Part shown: in pieces, positions 1 through 6,170 of the stretch
How the letters are laid out: each line of letters begins with the position of its first letter
Position numbering within the stretch: position 1 is the stretch's first letter
Source of the DNA: a bacterium
GTDB taxonomy: Bacteria > Eremiobacterota > Eremiobacteria > Baltobacterales > Baltobacteraceae
Assembly: GCA_021784715.1 (NCBI GenBank)
Contig: JAJYHP010000169.1
Location: 1 to 12,454, forward strand
Direction of reading: 5' to 3'
Length of the DNA: 12,454 nucleotides
Notes under the pieces: model-generated
The model's database searches: none
What the model saw: only the letters and a program-made list of their open reading frames with translations
Told to the model about the DNA's origin: nothing
Translations under genes and position numbers: made by a program

Positions 1-132
1 GTCGGCGATAGCAGCGGCGTCATCATGCTCGACCGTTTCGTGCTGCGCGACGATGCCCCGGCGATGCGCGCACGTTCGAACGAACGGCTCGTGCAAGACG
101 CAAAACTCGTGGCGGAGGTTATCGAAGAATAA
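1..132 (+). CDS. 3' end of an unidentified gene upstream of nuoF (partial)
   Basis: An open frame enters from the left edge in frame 1 and ends at TAA 130-132, giving the last 43 residues of a protein ending in AEVIEE. The stop overlaps the nuoF start by one base (TAATG), so it belongs to the same transcriptional unit. By position nuoE would be expected here. However, the tail contains no cysteine and none of the usual NuoE ending (a Cys-x3-Cys ligand pair followed by a P-x-V-N-x-x-x-Y-x-x-L-T type stretch). It could be a NuoE with a divergent C-terminal extension or an unrelated inserted gene; I do not recognise it. The fragment is charged and soluble-looking, with no membrane segment. Confidence 0.8.
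   Translation, partial: VGDSSGVIMLDRFVLRDDAPAMRARSNERLVQDAKLVAEVIEE
114..118 (+). promoter_or_regulatory. Ribosome binding site of nuoF
   Basis: GGAGG lies inside the end of the upstream gene, 13 bases before the nuoF ATG at 132. This is longer than the usual 5-10 base spacing, so initiation probably also relies on coupling through the TAATG overlap. Confidence 0.5.
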
Positions 133-1391
133 TGCCGGTGGTAAAAGTGCTCACCGACGGCATCGGTGAGGTCGATCTCACCGATATGGCGATCTATCGA
201 CAACGCGACGGCTATCGGCAATGGGAGCGCGCCGTTCGCGAACTAAAATCGAGCGAAGTGCTCGAAATGGCGGATCGCTCGGGGCTGCGCGGTCGCGGCG
301 GCGCGGGCTTCCCGACCGGAAAGAAATGGAGCTTTCTCCCCGCAGGCGATAAGCCGCGCTATCTCGTCTGCAACTGCGACGAGGCTGAGCCGGGGACGTT
401 CAAAGACCACATGCTGCTCGAACGCGCGCCGCATTTGGTGCTCGAAGGCATCTTGCTCGGTGCCTACGGCATCGGCTCGCACCATGCGTTCATCTACATC
501 CGCGGCGAATTCAAACGCGGCTACGAGATTTTTTCGCGCGCGTTGGAAGAGGCGCGCGCGGCGGGCTTCGTCGGGAAAAATATCTTCGGCACCGGCTACG
601 ACCTCGAAGTGACGATCCATCGCGGCGCGGGCGCGTATATCTGCGGCGAAGAGACCGCGCTGCTCAATTCGCTCGAAGGCAAGCGTGGCGAGCCGCGCCT
701 GAAGCCGCCCTTCCCGGCGATCGCCGGGCTCTACGGCATGCCGACGGTGGTCAATAACGTCGAGACGTTGGCCTACCTCGTGCCGATTTTGCGGAACGGG
801 CCGGAATGGTTCGCCGCGGTCGGCACCGAGCGCAGCAAGGGCTACAAGATTATTTCGATCTCCGGGCACGTGCGGAAGCCCGGGAATTACGAAGTCCCGC
901 TCGGCACCACGGTGCGCGAGCTCATCGAGATCGCGGGCGGCCTTCGCGAAGGCCGAACGCTGCGCGCGGTGCAACCCGGCGGCGGTTCCTCGGCCTGCAT
1001 TTTTGAAGAGCATCTCGATCTGCCCTACGATTACGAAAGCATGGCGAAGGCGGGTTCGATGCTCGGTTCGGGCGCCTTCGTGGTCTTCGATGACACGACG
1101 GATTTCGTGAAGTGTGCCTTCAATCTCGTCCGTTTCTTCGCGCACGAATCTTGCGGTCAATGCACGCCCTGTCGCGAGGGCGGGCACTGGCTCGAAACGG
1201 TGCTCCATCGCTTCGTGGAAGGGCGCGGCCTCGAAAGCGACCTTGCGATGATGCGCCGCGTTTCGTCGACGATCACGGGGTTAAACCTCTGCGCGCTCGG
1301 CGACTCGATCGAGCCGTTCCTGAAATCGGTACTCCAGCGCTTCCCCGAACAATTTGAAGCGCGCGTTCTTCGTGAGGTCGCTTCTGCATGA
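132..1391 (+). CDS. nuoF: NADH-quinone oxidoreductase subunit F (NADH/FMN/N3 subunit)
   Basis: This cytoplasmic subunit of complex I binds NADH and FMN and passes electrons to its own [4Fe-4S] cluster N3. At 419 aa it is close to the family size (about 420-445). The FMN/NADH-binding glycine-rich loop RGRGGAGFPTGKKW is at residues 53-66, followed by NCDEAEPGTFKD at 81-92. GAGAYICGEETALLNSLEGK at about 165-184 is the nucleotide-site signature. A SLBB-like region (about 235-285) follows, and the N3 ligands are C341, C344 and C347 (ESCGQCTPCREG) plus C387. All key residues are present. The ATG at 132 overlaps the preceding stop and gives a normal N terminus. The gene overlaps nuoG by four bases (ATGA). 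No oddities were seen; the identification is essentially certain. Confidence 0.98.
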   Translation: MPVVKVLTDGIGEVDLTDMAIYRQRDGYRQWERAVRELKSSEVLEMADRSGLRGRGGAGFPTGKKWSFLPAGDKPRYLVCNCDEAEPGTFKDHMLLERAPHLVLEGILLGAYGIGSHHAFIYIRGEFKRGYEIFSRALEEARAAGFVGKNIFGTGYDLEVTIHRGAGAYICGEETALLNSLEGKRGEPRLKPPFPAIAGLYGMPTVVNNVETLAYLVPILRNGPEWFAAVGTERSKGYKIISISGHVRKPGNYEVPLGTTVRELIEIAGGLREGRTLRAVQPGGGSSACIFEEHLDLPYDYESMAKAGSMLGSGAFVVFDDTTDFVKCAFNLVRFFAHESCGQCTPCREGGHWLETVLHRFVEGRGLESDLAMMRRVSSTITGLNLCALGDSIEPFLKSVLQRFPEQFEARVLREVASA

Positions 1392-3673
1392 GTTCAGCCC
1401 CGGCGACGAGCGATCTCGTCAATCTCACCATCGACGGCGTTCCCCTGCAAGTGCGCAAGGGGACGCTCCTTGTCGAAGCTGCGAAGCTCGTCAAGCAAGA
1501 GATTCCCGTTTACTGCTATCACACAAAGCTCGGCCCCGCCGGGCTCTGCCGCGTCTGCTTGGTTGAAGTAGAAGGCATGCCCAAACTGCAGATCGGTTGC
1601 AATACCCCGGTCGCCGAAGGCATGGTGGTGCGGACGCTCGGTGAGAGCGTTGAAAAAGGGCGCGCGATGGTGTTGGAGCTGCTGCTCGTCAACCATCCGC
1701 TCGATTGTCCGATCTGCGATAAAGGCGGAGAGTGCGATCTGCAGGACTACGCGATGGCGTACGGCCGCGGCACGAGCGATCTCGCCGATCCGAAGACGAG
1801 CAAACCCAAAGCGGTCGATCTCGGCCCGACGATCGTGCTCGACGAAGAGCGCTGCGTTGTTTGCCAACGCTGCGTGCGATTCGACGACCTCATCGCCGGC
1901 GAACGGCAACTCGTTTTGAAGGATCGCGGGCATCGCAACATGATTGCTACCGCGACCGGCGATCCGTATCGTCACAATTTTACCGGCAACGTTACCGAAC
2001 TTTGTCCGGTCGGGGCGCTCACCTCGAAGACCTATCGCTTTAAGTCGCGTCCCTGGGATCTCAATCGCACCGAGACGAGTTGCACGCAATGCTCGGTCGG
2101 CTGCCGCATGAACGTCGACGTTCGGCGCGAGAAGGTGCTGCGCACGATGTCGGTGGAGGGCGACGACGCCGTCTCCGATTGGTGGCTCTGCGACCGCGGA
2201 CGCTATAACGTCGGCTACGTCGACGCCCCCGGGCGGCTCACGCAGCCGTTATTGCGTCGCGACGGCACCTTCGTGCAGATCGGCTGGGACGATGCCTTTG
2301 CGATCTGGGCGAAGGCGATTCGCGCGGCGCTCGATGCGCGCGGCCCGGAGAGTATCGGGACGCTCGGCGGCGGGCGCCTCACCAACGAAGAAGCCTATTT
2401 GCTCGCGCGGAGCATGCGCGAGCTTGGCGCGAAAAATATCGATTGGCGCACCGGCCGGCAGCGGCAAGCGACGCCGGGAAGCTCGGGCGGCACGCTGCTC
2501 GATCTCGAACGTGCCGGCGCGATCGTAACGATCGGCGAGTCGCCCGCGCAACTCGCGCCCGTCATGGATCTGCGCGTTCGGAAAGCGGTTCGTCATGGCG
2601 CGCGTTATATTCGCGTCGCTTCGTACGAAGCGACGCCGACGATGCACTATCTCGACGTTCCCGATGTTGCCGCAGCCGCCGCCGCAATCCCGGCGAACGT
2701 TACTCGCGTCGCCCTGCTCTGGGACGGCGTCGATAGCGCGCTCGCGCGCGCCGCGTTCGCCGCGCTCGAACGCGAAGGGCGCACGTTGCTCACCTACATC
2801 TCCGGCGAACAAGGGAACGCACGCGGTGCCGAAGCGATGGGCATGTTACCGTTCTCCGGCCCGGGCTATCACGTCGCCGATTCGGGGCGCGATTTCGAGG
2901 GGATCTGCGCCGATGCGCTCGCCGGAAAGATCGACGTCCTCTCGATCTTCGGCGCGAACCCCGCACTCAATGCCTCCGACGGCGCTCGCGTGCGCGACGC
3001 GCTCCAAGCGGTCGGCTTTCTCGTGGTCACCGAACTCTTTATGACCGAGACCGCGAAGATGGCAACGTTGGTATTGCCCGCCGCCGGTGCGTTTGAAAAG
3101 AGCGGTAGCATCGTAAATCTCGCCGGCGACGTGCTGCCGACCGCAGCCGCGCTCGCACCGCCCGACGGCGTCCTCAGCGATTTTGAAATCGTCGCCGGGC
3201 TCGCGCGCGCGCTGGAGATCGCTCTCCCCGATACCGAAGAGATCGAACGCGCAACGATCGCCGCTGCGGCGGCGCTGCCGGTCGGCATCGGCTTCGGCGA
3301 CGAACGTTTTGCCGGCACGGCGAAAGAACCCGCGCTCGGCGACGGCCTGCGGCTGCGCGTGACGCACCACGCATTCGCCGGCGGCGGAACGCTCGCGAAC
3401 GACGAACGGATCGCCGCGCTGCGGCCGTTACCGGAGGCGGCATTCTCGCACGCCGACGCCGAACGGCTCGGCATTCGGACCGGCGATTACGTCGATCTCG
3501 TCGGCCCCGGAGGAACATTGCACGATCTGCTCGCCGAGGTGCGCGAATCGCTGGCGCCGGGAGAAGTCGTCGCGATCGCCGGGCTCGCCGACGCTCCCGC
3601 GAACGCCCTCGCCGAACGCTCGCGCGTTCGCGTCGAGAACGTTCGGCACGCCGACGCGCTGGTGGAGGCGTAA
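1388..3673 (+). CDS. nuoG: NADH-quinone oxidoreductase subunit G (multi-cluster Fe-S subunit)
   Basis: This large peripheral-arm subunit carries electrons from NuoF toward NuoI. At 761 aa it resembles the Thermus Nqo3 size class. An N-terminal [2Fe-2S] ferredoxin domain holds N1b (C43, C54, C57, C71). The His-containing N5 site is H103, C107, C110 and C116. N4 is C156, C159, C162 and C206. The extra, off-pathway N7 site is complete: C232, C235, C239 and C268. Residues from about 275 to 640 form the molybdopterin-oxidoreductase-like domain, structural here with no catalytic cofactor expected. A C-terminal molydopterin-dinucleotide-binding-type barrel spans about 655-755. The N terminus beginning MSSAPATSDL leads directly into the ferredoxin domain, and GAGG at 1374-1377 supports this start. 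It overlaps nuoF by four bases and is three bases from nuoH. Confidence 0.98.
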   Translation: MSSAPATSDLVNLTIDGVPLQVRKGTLLVEAAKLVKQEIPVYCYHTKLGPAGLCRVCLVEVEGMPKLQIGCNTPVAEGMVVRTLGESVEKGRAMVLELLLVNHPLDCPICDKGGECDLQDYAMAYGRGTSDLADPKTSKPKAVDLGPTIVLDEERCVVCQRCVRFDDLIAGERQLVLKDRGHRNMIATATGDPYRHNFTGNVTELCPVGALTSKTYRFKSRPWDLNRTETSCTQCSVGCRMNVDVRREKVLRTMSVEGDDAVSDWWLCDRGRYNVGYVDAPGRLTQPLLRRDGTFVQIGWDDAFAIWAKAIRAALDARGPESIGTLGGGRLTNEEAYLLARSMRELGAKNIDWRTGRQRQATPGSSGGTLLDLERAGAIVTIGESPAQLAPVMDLRVRKAVRHGARYIRVASYEATPTMHYLDVPDVAAAAAAIPANVTRVALLWDGVDSALARAAFAALEREGRTLLTYISGEQGNARGAEAMGMLPFSGPGYHVADSGRDFEGICADALAGKIDVLSIFGANPALNASDGARVRDALQAVGFLVVTELFMTETAKMATLVLPAAGAFEKSGSIVNLAGDVLPTAAALAPPDGVLSDFEIVAGLARALEIALPDTEEIERATIAAAAALPVGIGFGDERFAGTAKEPALGDGLRLRVTHHAFAGGGTLANDERIAALRPLPEAAFSHADAERLGIRTGDYVDLVGPGGTLHDLLAEVRESLAPGEVVAIAGLADAPANALAERSRVRVENVRHADALVEA
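3664..3668 (+). promoter_or_regulatory. Ribosome binding site of nuoH
   Basis: GGAGG sits within the last codons of nuoG, 8 bases before the nuoH ATG at 3677. It is well placed and supports this start, since only three bases separate the two genes. Confidence 0.75.
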
Positions 3674-3676
3674 GCG

Positions 3677-4645
3677 ATGCTGATCGTACTCGTGAAATCC
3701 GCGGTGTTGCTGCTCGTCGTGATTACCACGTTCGCCTACGCGATGCTCTTCGAACGCAAGATTATGGGTTGGATGCAATTGCGCCCGGGGCCGAACCGCG
3801 TTGGGCCGTGGGGGCTGTTGCAGCCGGCGGCGGATGCGGCGAAACTGATTCTGAAAGAAGATCTCACGCCGAAGACCGCCGACCCGCTGATCTATCGCCT
3901 CGCGCCCTTCATTTCGCTCCTCACCGCCTTCGCGGTCTATGCGATCGTGCCGTTCGGCGCGAATGGCGACGGTTCGCCGTGGGCGATCGGCGACGTTAAC
4001 GCCGGCATTCTGTTCCTCATGGCGATCTCGTCGATCGGCGTTTACGGCATATCGCTCGGCGGCTGGGCTTCGGGTTCGAAATTCCCGCTGCTCGGCGCCG
4101 TTCGCGGCACCGCGCAGATGATCTCCTACGAACTTTCGATGTCGCTCTCGTTCGTCGGCGTTCTCATGCTCGCGGGGACGACCTCGCTCACCGGCATCGT
4201 CAACGCCCAAGAGCGGGTGTGGTTTTTCATCCCGCAGGCGCTCGGCTTCATCATCTACGTGATCACCGCCGTCGCCGAGACCAATCGCACGCCATTCGAT
4301 CTCGTCGAGGCGGAGACCGAACTCGTCGGCGGCTTTCACACCGAGTATTCGGGGCTTCGCTTCGGATCGTTCTTTATCGCCGAGTACGTGAACATGCTCA
4401 CGGTCTCGTGCATCGCGTCGCTGCTCTTTTTGGGCGGCTGGAACGCGCCATTCGGGCTGACGATGCTTCCGGGGATCGTTTGGTTCGTCCTCAAGGTCGG
4501 GGCGTTCATGTTTTTCTACATGTGGTTGCGCGCGACGTTGCCACGCTTTCGCTACGACCGTCTGATGACGTTCGGGTGGAAAGTGTTGCTGCCGATCGCC
4601 ACGCTCAACCTCGTCGCTACCGCGGCGTGGGTCGCGCTTCACTAA
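3677..4645 (+). CDS. nuoH: NADH-quinone oxidoreductase subunit H
   Basis: NuoH anchors the peripheral arm to the membrane and forms much of the quinone-binding chamber. At 322 aa it has the usual length and about eight hydrophobic segments. Family signatures are ERKIMGWMQLRPGPNRVGP at residues 26-44 (after TM1), the acidic cytoplasmic loop AETNRTPFDLVEAE at 200-213 continuing through TELVGGFHTEYSG to 226, and LPRFRYDRLM at 288-297 before the last helix. The acidic residues of that loop (E201, D208, E211, E213, E215, E224) are the ones associated with coupling quinone chemistry to proton transfer in this family. It lies between nuoG (3-base gap) and nuoI (15-base gap), and its presence between F/G and I/J is canonical operon order. 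Confidence 0.98.
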   Translation: MLIVLVKSAVLLLVVITTFAYAMLFERKIMGWMQLRPGPNRVGPWGLLQPAADAAKLILKEDLTPKTADPLIYRLAPFISLLTAFAVYAIVPFGANGDGSPWAIGDVNAGILFLMAISSIGVYGISLGGWASGSKFPLLGAVRGTAQMISYELSMSLSFVGVLMLAGTTSLTGIVNAQERVWFFIPQALGFIIYVITAVAETNRTPFDLVEAETELVGGFHTEYSGLRFGSFFIAEYVNMLTVSCIASLLFLGGWNAPFGLTMLPGIVWFVLKVGAFMFFYMWLRATLPRFRYDRLMTFGWKVLLPIATLNLVATAAWVALH

Positions 4646-4660
4646 GGCGGGAACGAACGA

Positions 4661-5257
4661 ATGCGAAAACAGCTCTTTAACGTCGGCGCGATTCTCCAAG
4701 GCTTGGGGATCACGTTTAAGTATATGTTCGCCCGACGCCCGACGATCGAATACCCGAGCGTTAAAAAACAGCACGCGCCGCGCTTTCACGGCCTGCACGA
4801 ACTCCGTCGTTACGCCGACGGAAAAGAACGCTGCATCGGCTGCGAGCTCTGTTCGAGCGCTTGCCCCGCGAATGCCATTACCGTCATAGGGGCCGAAAAC
4901 GCGCCCGACGCTCGCGTCTCGCCGGGAGAACGCCACGCGGCGAGCTACGAAATCGACGAACTGCGCTGCATTTTCTGTGGCCTCTGCGAAGAAGCGTGCC
5001 CGACCGATGCCATCGTGTTGACGCCGCGTTTCGAGATGGCCGATTACCGCCGCGGCGCCTTCGTCTACTCGAAGGATCGCCTTCTGGTCCCGAGCGATGT
5101 CGGGGTGGGAACGCCGCCCGACGAACGCCCCAACGGTATTCCCGCCGACCTCGGCCGCGTCGCCGAGGTGAAATCGACGATGAACGTCGACCGCGGCTAT
5201 TCGGCGACGCATCGCGGTGAAGTGCTCAAGACGGAGCGGAAGGGGTTGGCCGGGTGA
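4661..5257 (+). CDS. nuoI: NADH-quinone oxidoreductase subunit I (two [4Fe-4S] clusters)
   Basis: This ferredoxin-like subunit carries clusters N6a and N6b, which deliver electrons to N2 near the quinone site. At 198 aa it has two 8Fe ferredoxin motifs: CIGCELCSSACP (C58, C61, C64, C68) and CIFCGLCEEACP (C103, C106, C109, C113). As in bacterial ferredoxins, the fourth cysteine of each motif ligates the other cluster. An N-terminal amphipathic stretch (about residues 7-24) lies on the membrane surface in this family. After the expected family ending near residue 143 (YSKDRLL) there is a further polar tail of about 55 residues rich in P, R and E, longer than in the E. coli protein. The ribosome site is weak (GGCGGGA at 4646-4652). 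The stop overlaps the nuoJ GTG start by four bases. Confidence 0.98.
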   Translation: MRKQLFNVGAILQGLGITFKYMFARRPTIEYPSVKKQHAPRFHGLHELRRYADGKERCIGCELCSSACPANAITVIGAENAPDARVSPGERHAASYEIDELRCIFCGLCEEACPTDAIVLTPRFEMADYRRGAFVYSKDRLLVPSDVGVGTPPDERPNGIPADLGRVAEVKSTMNVDRGYSATHRGEVLKTERKGLAG

Positions 5258-5850
5258 TTGCCTTTTGGATTATTGCGGCGGTTTTAATCGTCAGCGCGCT
5301 CTGGACGGTGACCGCACGGAAGCCGATCTATAGCGTCGTCTCGTTGTTGCTGAATTTCGCCGCGCTCGCGACGACCTACCTGATTCTGCACGCTGAGTTT
5401 CTCGCCGTCATGCAGATCATCGTCTATTCGGGAGCGATCCTCATGCTCTTCGTCTTCGTGATCGCACTCCTCAACAGCGGCATCGCCGCAGTCGTGCTCG
5501 GGCGCGACCGCGTTCCGGTGGCACCCGCTGCAGCGGCGGCGCTCGCGGCGGTCGCTTTCGTCGCCACGGCGATCGCCGCGGCTCACGCACCCGCCATCGC
5601 GCCGATCGCCACGCATTCGCAGCTGGGAGCGGTCGGGCGCGGAAACGTTTTCGGCAGTATCGGCGATTTCGGCCAGGCGCTCTTTCTCTCGCGGCTGCTG
5701 CCTTTCGAAATTACCGCTTTGATTTTAATGGTCGCGGTCGTCGGCGTCGTGCTGCTCGCCGGCGATCTCGCCCCGTACGTTCCCACGCGCCGTCGCGCCG
5801 AGCAGTCGCGCCGCGCATTACGCGAAGCGATCCTTCGGGAGGGTAAATAA
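5254..5850 (+). CDS. nuoJ: NADH-quinone oxidoreductase subunit J
   Basis: This small membrane subunit of the complex I proton arm packs between NuoH and NuoK. It has 198 aa with five predicted helices at about 1-19, 27-45, 50-73, 89-110 and 148-169. TM3 carries the conserved stretch VMQIIVYSGAILMLFVFVI (about 52-70), the segment that switches between alpha and pi-bulge forms in structures of complex I. TM5 contains LPFEITALILMVAVVGVVLL. The start is GTG at 5254 in a GTGA overlap with nuoI; a purine-rich AAGGGG at 5240-5245 lies 8 bases upstream and supports it. A positively charged C-terminal tail (RRRAEQSRRALR) should face the cytoplasm. It runs into nuoK with a one-base TAATG overlap. Confidence 0.96.
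   Translation: MIAFWIIAAVLIVSALWTVTARKPIYSVVSLLLNFAALATTYLILHAEFLAVMQIIVYSGAILMLFVFVIALLNSGIAAVVLGRDRVPVAPAAAAALAAVAFVATAIAAAHAPAIAPIATHSQLGAVGRGNVFGSIGDFGQALFLSRLLPFEITALILMVAVVGVVLLAGDLAPYVPTRRRAEQSRRALREAILREGK
5837..5843 (+). promoter_or_regulatory. Ribosome binding site of nuoK
   Basis: GGGAGGG within the last codons of nuoJ, 6 bases before the nuoK ATG at 5850. It is one of the strongest Shine-Dalgarno matches in the operon and supports the short TAATG-coupled start. Confidence 0.75.
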
Positions 5851-6170
5851 TGGCGACGTCCTTCGCCGGCGTGCCGATCTTCTATTATGAAGCGTTGGCT
5901 TCGATACTTTTTTTCATCGGGCTTACCGGCGCGATCGCGCGGCGAAACCCGCTGGTGATGCTGATGAGTATCGAATTGATGTTCAATGCGGCGAACCTGG
6001 CATTCATCGTCTTCGCGCGCGCGTGGCTCAATAACGCCGGACAGATCTTTGCGTTCTTGGTGATCACGGTCGCAGCGGCCGAGGCCGCGATCGCTCTGGC
6101 GATCGTCGTCGTCGTGTTCCGCTCGGCGCAGCAGGTCGACGTCGACGAAGTTCGGGTGCTGCATGGCTAA
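5850..6170 (+). CDS. nuoK: NADH-quinone oxidoreductase subunit K
   Basis: NuoK is a three-helix membrane subunit, homologous to MrpC, that forms part of the E-channel. At 106 aa it is close to the family size of about 100. The two membrane glutamates needed for proton transfer in this family are present: E42 in LMSIELMFNAANL (TM2) and E78 in VAAAEAAIALA (TM3). The ATG overlaps the nuoJ stop by one base. The last eight bases overlap the start of nuoL (6163-6170), the longest overlap in the operon. No unusual residues were seen. Confidence 0.97.
   Translation: MATSFAGVPIFYYEALASILFFIGLTGAIARRNPLVMLMSIELMFNAANLAFIVFARAWLNNAGQIFAFLVITVAAAEAAIALAIVVVVFRSAQQVDVDEVRVLHG

Noticed and set aside
243..1208. 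A 321-codon minus-strand open frame opposite nuoF
   Set aside because: Antisense shadow of a strongly conserved gene; no recognisable motif, no promoter or ribosome site seen.
3428..5212. A 594-codon open frame on the minus strand across nuoG, nuoH and nuoI
   Set aside because: Its translation is dominated by R, H, D and E with no domain, as expected for the antisense of high-GC coding DNA. It lies opposite three firmly identified genes.
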